21,870 nt of DNA from positions 1 to 21,870 of the forward strand of contig CAJMPT010000027.1 in the NCBI GenBank assembly GCA_905215465.1, given 5' to 3'. Position numbers and translations under genes: made by a program. This DNA is from an uncultured bacterium. Its GTDB lineage: Bacteria > Actinomycetota > Coriobacteriia > Coriobacteriales > Atopobiaceae. Within the stretch, counting starts at the first letter, position 1; every line of letters begins with the position of its first letter. Positions 1 to 6,789 of the stretch are shown piece after piece. Below the pieces are notes generated by a model that did not search any database, had not been told where the DNA came from, and worked only from the letters and a program-made list of their open reading frames with translations.

Positions 1-1386
1 GCTTCAGATAGAACCCGTCTCCAAGGCCAGCGCCCGCCAGCGCGCCGGCCGTTGTCCCGCGTGCTGGGCAGCAAGTCGGCCAAGTTCTTCGTGGCGCAGC
101 AGCGCGAGCTGGGCGTCGTCGAGGGCCAGGTCGAGGAGATCATGAACGGCCAGAAGGTCGTCAAGGCGTTCTGCCACGAGGCCGCCGCCGAGGCCGACTT
201 CGACAAGATCAACGAGCATCTCTTCGAGGTCTCGCAGCAGGCCAACATGTACGGCAACATCCTGATGCCCGTGCTCATGAACATCGGCAACCTCATCTAC
301 GTCATCGTGGCGCTGGCAGGCGGCCTGCTACTCGCCCTGGGCGTGCCCAACGTATCGCTGTCGGGCATGGCGCTGTCGATCGCCGTGGTGGTGCCGTTCC
401 TCAACATGACCAAGCAGTTCTGCGGCCAGATTGGCCAGATCTCCCAGCAGATCAACGCCGTGGTCATGGGCCTTGCCGGCGCAGACCGCATCTTCGAGCT
501 CCTGGACGAGGAGCCCGAGGCCGACGAGGGCTACGTCACCCTGGTCAACACCAAGTACGACGAGAGCGGCCACCTCGTGGAGTGCTCCGAGCGCACGACC
601 GACTGGGCCTGGAAGCACCCGCACCATGACGGCACCGTCACCTACACCCCGCTTGCCGGCGACGTCCGCATGGAGCACGTTGACTTTGGCTACAGCCCTG
701 ACCACCAGGTGCTCTACGACGTCTCCGTCTACGCCAAGCCGGGCCAGAAGGTGGCCTTCGTCGGCGCCACGGGCGCGGGCAAGACCACGATTACCAACCT
801 CATCAACCGCTTCTATGACATCGCCGACGGCAAGATCCGCTACGACGGCATCAATGTGAACAAGATTTGCAAGGACGACCTGCGCCGAAGCCTGGGCGTG
901 GTCCTTCAGGACGTCAACCTGTTCACGGGCACCGTCATGGACAACATCCGCTACGGCAAGCTCGACGCTACCGACGAGGAGTGCATGGCCGCCGCCCGCC
1001 TCGCAGGAGCCGACGACTTCATCTGCCGCCTGCCGGACGGCTACCAGACCATGCTGACGGGCAACGGCAGCCAGCTCTCGCAGGGCCAGCGCCAGCTCAT
1101 CTCCATCGCCCGCGCCGCCGTCGCCGACCCGCCCGCGATGATTCTGGACGAGGCCACGAGCTCCATCGACACGCGCACCGAGGCCATCGTGCAGCGTGGC
1201 ATGGACGCCCTCATGACCGGCCGCACCACCTTCGTCATCGCCCACAGGCTCTCGACCGTCCGCAACTCGGACGTCATCATCTGTCTGGACCATGGCCACG
1301 TCATCGAGCGCGGCAACCACGACGAGCTCATTGCCAAGAAGGGCTACTACTACCAGCTCTACACCGGCGCCTTCGAGCTCGAGTAG
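1..1386 (+). CDS. ABC exporter half-transporter, permease plus ATPase, 5'-truncated by window edge
   Basis: This is the C-terminal part of a fused membrane/ATPase subunit of an ABC exporter, of the kind that usually forms heterodimers with an adjacent half-transporter. Recognisable homology starts near nt 52 (SRVLGSKSAKFF, intracellular loop), followed by two membrane segments at about nt 262-405 and a complete nucleotide-binding domain. Walker A (GATGAGKT) lies at nt 763-786, the Q-loop is LQDVNLF, the signature LSQGQ is at nt 1075-1089, Walker B (AMILDE, catalytic Glu present) is at nt 1135-1152 and the switch His is at nt 1243. The ATP site motifs therefore look active. The roughly 50-residue linker between membrane and ATPase domains (WAWKHPHHDG region) is typical of this subfamily. 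The frame is open to nt 1, but the first 17 codons are basic and polar where a hydrophobic helix is expected, so the true boundary is uncertain. Substrate unknown; the upstream partner is outside the window. Confidence 0.88.
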   Translation, partial: ASDRTRLQGQRPPARRPLSRVLGSKSAKFFVAQQRELGVVEGQVEEIMNGQKVVKAFCHEAAAEADFDKINEHLFEVSQQANMYGNILMPVLMNIGNLIYVIVALAGGLLLALGVPNVSLSGMALSIAVVVPFLNMTKQFCGQIGQISQQINAVVMGLAGADRIFELLDEEPEADEGYVTLVNTKYDESGHLVECSERTTDWAWKHPHHDGTVTYTPLAGDVRMEHVDFGYSPDHQVLYDVSVYAKPGQKVAFVGATGAGKTTITNLINRFYDIADGKIRYDGINVNKICKDDLRRSLGVVLQDVNLFTGTVMDNIRYGKLDATDEECMAAARLAGADDFICRLPDGYQTMLTGNGSQLSQGQRQLISIARAAVADPPAMILDEATSSIDTRTEAIVQRGMDALMTGRTTFVIAHRLSTVRNSDVIICLDHGHVIERGNHDELIAKKGYYYQLYTGAFELE

Positions 1387-1416
1387 GGCAAAAGGGACAA
1401 GAGCAGAGCGCTCGCG

Positions 1417-1455
1417 AGCGCCCCGACGGCCACGCGCCGTCGGGGCGCTATTTGT
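1417..1455 (+). terminator. Rho-independent terminator of the ABC exporter gene
   Basis: A perfect 14-bp stem (1417-1430 with 1436-1449, AGCGCCCCGACGGC and its complement) encloses a 5-nt loop and is followed by ATTTGTT. It begins 31 nt after the ABC gene stop codon. Confidence 0.8.
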
Positions 1456-1484
1456 TGGGGTGGGGCGGGGCGCCGGACGGCGCG

Positions 1485-1588
1485 CCACGGATTTGAGGCC
1501 GTGGCACGCAATTCTCGCCAAATAGGCGAGAAGAGCCACGGATTCGAGGGTATGGCAGGGATTGCGTGCCATACCCTCGAATTTGTGG
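1485..1588. repeat. 104-bp modular inverted repeat, left copy (REPIN/MITE-like)
   Basis: The element contains three copies of a 28-29-nt unit of the form CCACGGATTYGAGG..TGGCA: unit A at 1485-1513 (plus), unit B at 1536-1563 (plus) and unit C at 1561-1588 (minus). A separate perfect 8-bp hairpin with a 5-nt loop (1512-1519 with 1525-1532) sits between A and B. B and C can pair over 22 positions (13 perfect, two G:T further out), and A can pair with C instead (10 perfect bases, 1502-1511 with 1561-1570), so the transcript could switch structures. A copy with 99/104 identical bases lies at 2851-2954, on the far side of the next gene. Confidence 0.85.
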
Positions 1589-1638
1589 CGTGGAAGGGCC
1601 ACGCTGCGTGCCCCAGAGTTGTGCTCGTTCTGTGAGTG

Positions 1639-1654
1639 CTTTAGTACGCTAAAG
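1639..1654. promoter_or_regulatory. Short palindrome, possible operator or small hairpin
   Basis: CTTTAG, TACG loop, CTAAAG: a perfect 6-bp inverted repeat in an unusually A+T-rich patch between the left repeat and the nuclease-like gene. It lies about 113 nt before the start codon. There is no evidence beyond symmetry and position. Confidence 0.25.
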
Positions 1655-1754
1655 AAAACCTGACAAGCGCGGGGCCAGCGAGAAGCGCCTCCTGCTGAAA
1701 GCGTCCCGCAAGAGACCGGTAAGCATCCCCTCGGCGACCCGGACGCCGATGCCC

Positions 1755-1760
1755 TAGGCT
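1755..1760 (+). promoter_or_regulatory. Possible -10 element (TAGGCT) for a leaderless mRNA
   Basis: TAGGCT fits the loose TANNNT pattern of actinobacterial -10 elements and ends 6 nt before the ATG at 1767. Transcription would then start at or next to the start codon. No Shine-Dalgarno sequence precedes that ATG and no good -35 is visible, so this is a weak call. Confidence 0.3.
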
Positions 1761-1766
1761 CGCGTC

Positions 1767-2825
1767 ATGGAGACCATGCTCACACATACCAGCGCGCTCG
1801 AAGCCCTTCGGATGCTCGTCAGGGCACCCGTCCGGGAGCCCTTTGCCATGCCCGACGCCCACCCTGACGTCGAGGGGGCCGTACGCTCGTGGCAGGAGGC
1901 CTTTGGGTCCAATCCCACGCTGCCGCTGCACGTGCTCGTGCCGCCCGGCTCCCCGCGCGTGCGGAGCTGCGGCCTGATCACGCACGCCATGTCGGGCGAC
2001 GGCGTGCCCCGCGGTTCCATCCGCCTTGTGAGCGGCCTCTCCGCCGTGCTCCCGGAAGACCTGTGCCTCCGGATGGCACCAGGGCTGACCAAGCTTGAGC
2101 TTCTCGTCCTCATGGAGGAGCCCATGGGGACCTATGCCATTCGCGAAGATCTGCCGGACGGAATGCTGACCAGGCCGTTTGCGCTCCTGACCCCAGACGA
2201 CGTCCGGGCCTGCATCGCGAGTGCTGCCGGTCAGCGGGGCGCCAACAGGGTGCGCTGGGCGTTCGGGCGGACGATTCCCGGATCGGCCTCGCCGCGAGAG
2301 TCCAAGCTCGCCCTGCGTCTCTCGCTCAAGCCGGCTCTCGGCGGCTATGGCCTTTGCGTGCTTGCGCTCAACAGGGAGGTTGAGGTCGCCTCGGTCGGAG
2401 GTGCCTTGACCCAGGTGCGCAGGCCCGACGTCCTTCTCTGCAATCCTGAGCTTGGCGAGCGCGGTCCCCTCGTGGCCCTGGAGTACGACGGCGCCGTGCA
2501 CCTTGAGGAGGAGCGCCACTCGCGGGACATCCGCAGGACCAACGAGCTGGTTGCGGCGGGCCTTTCCGAGTACGTGCTGGACAAGGCCCTCTATGGCAGC
2601 CAGCGGTACATGGACTCCCTGGTGACCCGCATCAGGCATGACCTGGGTCTTTCTCGCCAGCATCTCTCGAAGGCACAAGAAGAAGCGAGAAGTGCCCGCC
2701 GTAGGGAGCTCTATGAGGAGCTTGAGCGCATTGACGGCATCACCTGGAACGGCCGCAGTCGGAAGGCCGAGGAGCCGCAGCCGGAACCCGACGACGTAGT
2801 GCCGCTTGAGGCCTATGGGGTCTGA
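1767..2825 (+). CDS. PD-(D/E)XK / DUF559-like nuclease-fold protein between two repeats
   Basis: This 352-residue protein has no signal peptide or membrane helix. Residues 1-165 resemble the variable N-terminal part of AbiEi/DUF559-type actinobacterial proteins, but the match is weak. Residues 175-295 carry the recognisable core: SPRESK (E178), an intervening strand region, RPDVLL (D221), VALEYDGAVH (E239, D241, H245), then a charged helix with RDIRRTNELVAAG (254-265). This E...D...ExD pattern followed by an arginine-rich helix and a conserved Asn is characteristic of Vsr/DUF559-like restriction-endonuclease folds. The C-terminal 55 residues are charged and probably flexible. The ATG at 1767 has no ribosome-binding site; an in-frame ATG at 1776 is the alternative. 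The gene stands alone, with a 104-bp repeat on each side. Whether it cuts nucleic acid, and whether it has any link to the repeats, is unknown. Confidence 0.72.
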   Translation: METMLTHTSALEALRMLVRAPVREPFAMPDAHPDVEGAVRSWQEAFGSNPTLPLHVLVPPGSPRVRSCGLITHAMSGDGVPRGSIRLVSGLSAVLPEDLCLRMAPGLTKLELLVLMEEPMGTYAIREDLPDGMLTRPFALLTPDDVRACIASAAGQRGANRVRWAFGRTIPGSASPRESKLALRLSLKPALGGYGLCVLALNREVEVASVGGALTQVRRPDVLLCNPELGERGPLVALEYDGAVHLEEERHSRDIRRTNELVAAGLSEYVLDKALYGSQRYMDSLVTRIRHDLGLSRQHLSKAQEEARSARRRELYEELERIDGITWNGRSRKAEEPQPEPDDVVPLEAYGV

Positions 2826-2850
2826 ACGGGGGCACGCCTCGCCTCGGGCT

Positions 2851-2954
2851 CCACGGATTTGAGGCCGTGGCACGCAATTCTCGCCAAATGGGCGAGAAGA
2901 GCCGCGGATTCGAGGGTGTGGCAGGGATTGCGTGCTATACCCACGAATTTGTGG
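2851..2954. repeat. 104-bp modular inverted repeat, right copy
   Basis: Same length and orientation as the copy at 1485-1588, differing at 5 of 104 positions. Units lie at 2851-2879 (plus), 2902-2929 (plus) and 2927-2954 (minus), with the 8-bp hairpin between the first two. Of the three changes falling in the B/C stem, two keep pairing as G:T and one creates a mismatch. The element begins 25 nt after the nuclease-like gene stops and ends 36 nt before the PHO-box-like repeats of pstS. Sequence similarity between the copies ends with the last unit. Confidence 0.85.
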
Positions 2955-2990
2955 CACGCGTAAGGGCAAACCGCCTTTCTCCCTCCCAAA

Positions 2991-3038
2991 CGTAAGCTCG
3001 CGTAAGCCAATTGTAAGCCGTGGTCAGTCGCGGGTAAG
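2991..3038 (+). promoter_or_regulatory. PHO-box-like direct repeats upstream of pstS
   Basis: The heptamer CGTAAGC occurs at 2991-2997 and 3001-3007, TGTAAGC at 3012-3018 and GGGTAAG at 3032-3038. The steps are 10, 11 and about 21 nt, that is one, one and two DNA turns. PhoB/PhoP regulators of the OmpR family are known to bind direct repeats spaced about 11 nt, and such a regulator is encoded at the end of this gene cluster. Possible -10 elements are TAAGAC (3035-3040), which would place the repeats over the -35 region, or TACAGT (3078-3083). Neither has a good -35, as expected for an activator-dependent promoter. A further CGTAAG is at 2959-2964. Confidence 0.6.
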
Positions 3039-3145
3039 ACCGCGCCCGCGCGCCCGCAGACCCCGCTCGTGGCAACCTACAGTGCTTCTCGACAAGGACG
3101 AACCCGGCCAAACGGCCGCGTCCACACCCCCAAAGAAGGAGAAGC

Positions 3146-4075
3146 ATGTCCAAGCCTGCCAGCATGTCTCGTCGTCAGTTCCTGGGCGCCCTCGGCGCCG
3201 CCTCCGTTGCCATGGCCGGCCTCGGCCTCGTTGGCTGCGGCGGCAACTCCGCCGCCTCTGACGCCGCCGCCTCCGTCTCCGGCACCGTCAACTGCTCCGG
3301 CGCCACCTCCTTCCAGACGCTCGTCGAGAGCGCCGCGCACAAGTTCGAGGACAAGTACCCCGACGTGACCATCGCCATCACCGGCGGCGGATCTGGCCAG
3401 GGCCTCTCCGACGTCAAGGACGGAAAGGCCCAGATCGGCCGCTCCGACGTCTTCGCCGAGGAGAAGCTCGACGCCGCCGACGCCGCCAAGCTCGAGGACC
3501 ACACCGTCTGCGTCGTCGGCATGGGCCCCGTCGTCAACTCCAGCGTCGACGTCGACGACCTCACCACCGAGCAGCTCAAGGGCATCTTCACCGGAGCCAT
3601 CACCGACTGGTCCGAGGTCGGCGGCACCGCCGGCAAGATCCAGGTCATCGAGCGCAAGGCCGGCTCCGGCACCCGCGCCACCTTCGAGGCCGCCGTCCTG
3701 GCCGGCGACAAGGCCCCCGAGTCCTTTGCCCCCGTCGCCGAGGAGGACTCCTCCGGCACTGTGGTCGAGAAGATCCAGCAGACCGAGGGCGCCATCTCCT
3801 ACCTGGCCTTCTCCTACTACGACGACACCAAGTTCCGCGCCCTGAAGGTCGACGGCGTCGAGCCCTGCGCCGAGAACGTCTGCTCAGGCAAGTTCAACAT
3901 CTGGGCCTACGAGCACATGTACACCGCCAAGGACGCCGACGAGGCCACCCGCGCCTTCCTCGACTTCATGATGTCCGACGAGGTCCAGGGCAGCCTGGTG
4001 GAGGAGGAGGGCTTCATCCCCGCCTCCGACATGAAGGTCGCCAAGGACGCCAAGGGCAACGTCACCTCCAAGTAG
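3146..4075 (+). CDS. pstS: Phosphate ABC transporter substrate-binding lipoprotein PstS
   Basis: PstS captures orthophosphate outside the membrane and hands it to PstCA. The 309-residue precursor starts with a twin-arginine signal (SRRQFLG, residues 8-14), a hydrophobic stretch, and a lipobox LVGC with the lipidated Cys at 31, so it should be folded in the cytoplasm, exported by Tat and anchored to the outer membrane face. Phosphate-site motifs are visible: SGATSF (51-56), GGGSGQGL (80-87), IGRSDV (97-102) and RKAGSGTR (170-177). GAISYLAFSYYDD follows in the C-terminal lobe. The start ATG has AAGGAG 4 nt upstream. It is the first gene of the pst cluster and follows the PHO-box-like repeats, so phosphate-starvation induction is expected. 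The acidic, alanine-rich spacer after Cys31 is a typical lipoprotein tether. Family assignment is secure; only the export route is inferred. Confidence 0.95.
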   Translation: MSKPASMSRRQFLGALGAASVAMAGLGLVGCGGNSAASDAAASVSGTVNCSGATSFQTLVESAAHKFEDKYPDVTIAITGGGSGQGLSDVKDGKAQIGRSDVFAEEKLDAADAAKLEDHTVCVVGMGPVVNSSVDVDDLTTEQLKGIFTGAITDWSEVGGTAGKIQVIERKAGSGTRATFEAAVLAGDKAPESFAPVAEEDSSGTVVEKIQQTEGAISYLAFSYYDDTKFRALKVDGVEPCAENVCSGKFNIWAYEHMYTAKDADEATRAFLDFMMSDEVQGSLVEEEGFIPASDMKVAKDAKGNVTSK

Positions 4076-4092
4076 TCCCTCCCTCCCCGCGT

Positions 4093-4120
4093 GACGCCGC
4101 CTCTCCTCATGGGCGGCGTC
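4093..4120 (+). terminator. Intercistronic hairpin between pstS and pstC, probable attenuator or stabiliser
   Basis: A perfect 9-bp stem (4093-4101 GACGCCGCC with 4112-4120) has a 10-nt loop and no T tract. It lies 17 nt after the pstS stop. Such hairpins commonly make the binding protein more abundant than the membrane subunits by partial termination or by protecting the pstS message. Confidence 0.5.
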
Positions 4121-4149
4121 CCGCACTCCCTGTCCCTGAAAGGTCGCAC

Positions 4150-5052
4150 ATGTCAAAATGCATGCTGCCGAAGCGAAGGCTGGAGAACGTGGGCCTCACC
4201 CTCACGGGTGCCTGCGTCGCCCTCGTGGCCCTGATCGTGGTGACCCTCATCGTGATGGTCGCCCAGCAGGGCCTCTCGGCGTTTCTCGTCGACGGCCTCG
4301 ACTTTGGCGAGTTCGTCACGGGCACGAGCTGGGTGCCCTCCGACGGCAAGTTCGGGGCACTGCCGCTCATCGTCACGTCGTTCGGCGTGATGTTGCTCTC
4401 CACCCTCATCACGCTGCCCATCGCGCTCGGCAGCGCCATCTTCGTGGTGGAGGTCCGCCCCGGGTTTGGCCGCAAGGTCTTCCAGCCCCTGGTCGAGCTT
4501 CTCGTCGGCATTCCCTCCGTCGTCTACGGCCTCATCGGCCTGACGGTGGTCAACGCCGCCATGCGCGCGATCTTTGGGGAGGCTGCCGGCACCGGCGCGG
4601 GCATCCTCTCGGGCTCGGTCGTCCTGGCCGTCATGATCTTGCCCACGGTGACCACGCTCTCCATCGACGCCCTGGCCGCCGTGCCCAACGAGTACCGCGA
4701 GGGCTCCTACGCCCTGGGCTGCACCCGCTGGCAGACGGTCTGGCACGTGGTCCTCAAGAGCGCGCTTCCCTCGCTCATGACTGCCGTCATCCTGGGCATG
4801 ACCCGCGCCTTCGGCGAGACCCTGGCCGTCCAGATGGTGATCGGCGGCGTCGAGAAGGTCATGCCGGCAGGCCTGCTCTCGCCGGCGGCCACGCTCACCA
4901 CGGCGCTCACCTCGGGCTTTGCCAACGCCACCACCGGCTCGGTGCAGTACCATGCCCTGTGGGCCTTGGGACTTCTGCTCATGGGAATGAGCCTGCTCTT
5001 CATCCTGGTCATCCATCTCATCGGCTCGAAGGGGGCGAAGTCCCGTGGCTAG
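4150..5052 (+). CDS. pstC: Phosphate ABC transporter permease PstC
   Basis: PstC is one of the two membrane subunits forming the phosphate channel with PstA. The 300-residue protein has an N-terminal helix (about 15-39), a loop of about 30 residues, and further membrane segments at about 70-100, 112-136, 152-177, 208-226 and 269-291. The cytoplasmic EAA-type coupling loop that contacts the ATPase is at about 181-207 (EYREGSYALGCTRWQTVW). The start ATG has AAAGG 6 nt upstream (4139-4143); an in-frame ATG at 4162 is a weaker alternative. Its last 8 bases overlap pstA, which implies coupled translation. It differs from PstA in carrying the longer extracytoplasmic loop after the first helix (GLDFGEFVTGTSWVPSDG), a PstC hallmark. 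Confidence 0.95.
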   Translation: MSKCMLPKRRLENVGLTLTGACVALVALIVVTLIVMVAQQGLSAFLVDGLDFGEFVTGTSWVPSDGKFGALPLIVTSFGVMLLSTLITLPIALGSAIFVVEVRPGFGRKVFQPLVELLVGIPSVVYGLIGLTVVNAAMRAIFGEAAGTGAGILSGSVVLAVMILPTVTTLSIDALAAVPNEYREGSYALGCTRWQTVWHVVLKSALPSLMTAVILGMTRAFGETLAVQMVIGGVEKVMPAGLLSPAATLTTALTSGFANATTGSVQYHALWALGLLLMGMSLLFILVIHLIGSKGAKSRG

Positions 5053-5977
5053 CAGCATTGACCCCACCTCCGGCGTGGACCTCGACGCCCACGCCGCGCG
5101 CATCTGCCGCCAGGACCGCGTGGCCACCGGCATCCTCACCGTCATCGTCGCCTTCGTGCTGGCCCTTCTGGCCGCCATCGTGGCGTTCATCGTCCTGCAG
5201 GGCATCGGCAAGGCGCTCTCGCCGGGATTTCTCACCACGCCGCCCACGGCAAACGTCGGCCCCGGCATCTCCTCGGAGCTCTTCGACAGCTTCTACATGC
5301 TGGTGATCACCCTGCTCATCAGCGTGCCCATCAGCCTGGGCGCCGCCATCTTCCTTGTTGAGTACGCGCCCGACAACTTGGTGACCAAGGTTGCCTCCAC
5401 GGCCATCGAGACCCTCTCCAGCCTGCCCTCCATCGTCGTGGGCATGTTCGGCAGCCTCTTCTTCGTGGTCACGCTGGGCTGGGGCATCTCCATCCTGGCC
5501 GGCGCCATGGCCCTCACCATGTTCAACATCCCCATCCTGGTGCGCGTCATCCAGCAGGCCCTGGAAGACGTTCCCAGAAGCCAGCGCGACGCCGGCCTGG
5601 CCATGGGCCTCACGCGCTGGGAGACCACCCTCCACGTGCTTCTCCCTGCCGCCATGCCCGCCATCGTGACCGGCATCGTGATCTCCGCCGGCCGCGTCTT
5701 TGGCGAGGCGGCCGCCCTGATCTTCACGTCCGGCTCCGCTGCGGTGAACATCAACTTCGCGAGCATGAACCTCGCGAGCCCGCGCAACCCCTGGAACGTG
5801 TTCCGCCCGGCCGAGACCCTCGCCGTCCACATCTGGAAGCTCAAGATGGAGCCGTCCCCCGGCAACGACCAGATTGTCTGGGGCACCGCCTGCGTGCTCA
5901 TCGTCTGCGTGCTTCTCTTCAACGTGGTCGCCCGCCTTCTGGGCAAGGCCCTGGCCAAGAAGATGACGAGCGAGTGA
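5045..5977 (+). CDS. pstA: Phosphate ABC transporter permease PstA
   Basis: This is the second channel subunit of the Pst importer, 310 residues, with about six membrane segments (first at about 28-53) and an EAA coupling loop at about 178-204 (RSQRDAGLAMGLTRWETTLH). The motif SLPSIVVGMFG (126-136) is typical of PstA. Translation starts at GTG 5045, within the end of pstC (8-bp overlap), with GAAGGGGG 9 nt upstream, which supports this non-ATG start. The extracytoplasmic segment PRNPWNVFRPAETLAVHIW near the C-terminus corresponds to the periplasmic loop found in PstA homologues. It sits between pstC and two ATPase genes, as expected for an operon. Confidence 0.95.
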   Translation: MASSIDPTSGVDLDAHAARICRQDRVATGILTVIVAFVLALLAAIVAFIVLQGIGKALSPGFLTTPPTANVGPGISSELFDSFYMLVITLLISVPISLGAAIFLVEYAPDNLVTKVASTAIETLSSLPSIVVGMFGSLFFVVTLGWGISILAGAMALTMFNIPILVRVIQQALEDVPRSQRDAGLAMGLTRWETTLHVLLPAAMPAIVTGIVISAGRVFGEAAALIFTSGSAAVNINFASMNLASPRNPWNVFRPAETLAVHIWKLKMEPSPGNDQIVWGTACVLIVCVLLFNVVARLLGKALAKKMTSE

Positions 5978-5985
5978 GGCACGAG

Positions 5986-6789
5986 ATGACCCAAGACATG
6001 ACCACCCAGGTCCCGGCCGCCGCGGACTCCCGCCTGCTCGTGACGCAGGACGTGACCGTCCGCTACGACCACGCCCACGAGGCGCTGCACCCCACGAGCT
6101 TGGGCTTTGACGCCGGCACCTGCACGGCCCTCATCGGCCCCTCCGGCTGCGGCAAGTCCACCTTCCTGCGTTGCATCAACCTTATGAACCGAGAGATTCC
6201 GCGCTGCGACGTCGGCGGCTCCATCCTCTACCACGGCCACGACGTCAACACGCCCCGCGAGAACCTCTTCGAGCTGCGCAAGTCCATCGGTATGGTCTTC
6301 CAGCAGCCCACGCCGTTCCGCAAGTCCATCCGCGAGAACATCCTGTTTGCGCCGCGCCGCCACGGCCGCGTGGCCGGCAGGGACGAGGCCGACGCCCTCG
6401 TGGAGGAGTCGCTCAGGCAGGCCGCGCTCTGGGACGAGGTCAGAGACAAGCTCGACCGCAGCGCCCATGCCCTCTCCGGCGGCCAGCAGCAGCGCCTGTG
6501 CATCGCCCGCACGCTGGCAATGAAGCCGGACGTGGTCCTGTTCGACGAGCCCTGCTCGGCTTTGGACCCCATCTCCACCTTCGCGGTGGAGGAGACCATC
6601 CGCCAGATCGCGGACTCCGGCATCTCCTGCGTCATCGTCACCCACAACATGGAGCAGGCAAAGCGCGTCTCGGACCGCACCGCCTTCTTCTACATGGGCG
6701 ACATGGTGGAGACCGGCACCACGCGCCAGGTGTTTCTCGACCCCCAGGACCAGCGACTCGTCGACTACCTCACCGGAAGGTTCGGATGA
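5986..6789 (+). CDS. pstB: Phosphate ABC transporter ATPase PstB, first copy
   Basis: This is the ATP-hydrolysing subunit of the Pst importer, cytoplasmic, 267 residues from the chosen ATG. Walker A GPSGCGKS is at 51-58, Q-loop FQQPTPF at 105-111, signature LSGGQQQR at 163-170, Walker B VVLFDEP at 183-189 and switch His at 220. PstB-type features include CINLMNRE after Walker A and LDPIST after Walker B. The ATG at 5986 has GAGG 6 nt upstream; the GTG at 5974 overlapping the pstA stop would add four residues and has no clear ribosome-binding site. Its 3' end overlaps the second pstB (ATGA). It has EPCSALDP where the second copy has EPTSALDP. Two PstB proteins could form a heterodimer or act in different conditions; this cannot be told from sequence. 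Confidence 0.94.
   Translation: MTQDMTTQVPAAADSRLLVTQDVTVRYDHAHEALHPTSLGFDAGTCTALIGPSGCGKSTFLRCINLMNREIPRCDVGGSILYHGHDVNTPRENLFELRKSIGMVFQQPTPFRKSIRENILFAPRRHGRVAGRDEADALVEESLRQAALWDEVRDKLDRSAHALSGGQQQRLCIARTLAMKPDVVLFDEPCSALDPISTFAVEETIRQIADSGISCVIVTHNMEQAKRVSDRTAFFYMGDMVETGTTRQVFLDPQDQRLVDYLTGRFG

Noticed and set aside
1390..1602. Short open frames running through the 104-bp repeats, giving similar peptides (HTLES..LARIACHGLKS).
   Set aside because: The shared peptide comes from the repeat itself; both lack ribosome-binding sites and run into unrelated sequence. Treated as non-coding repeat.
1485..2954. CRISPR array or insertion sequence.
   Set aside because: Only two repeat copies 1.4 kb apart, no regular spacers, no cas gene and no recognisable transposase or target duplication.
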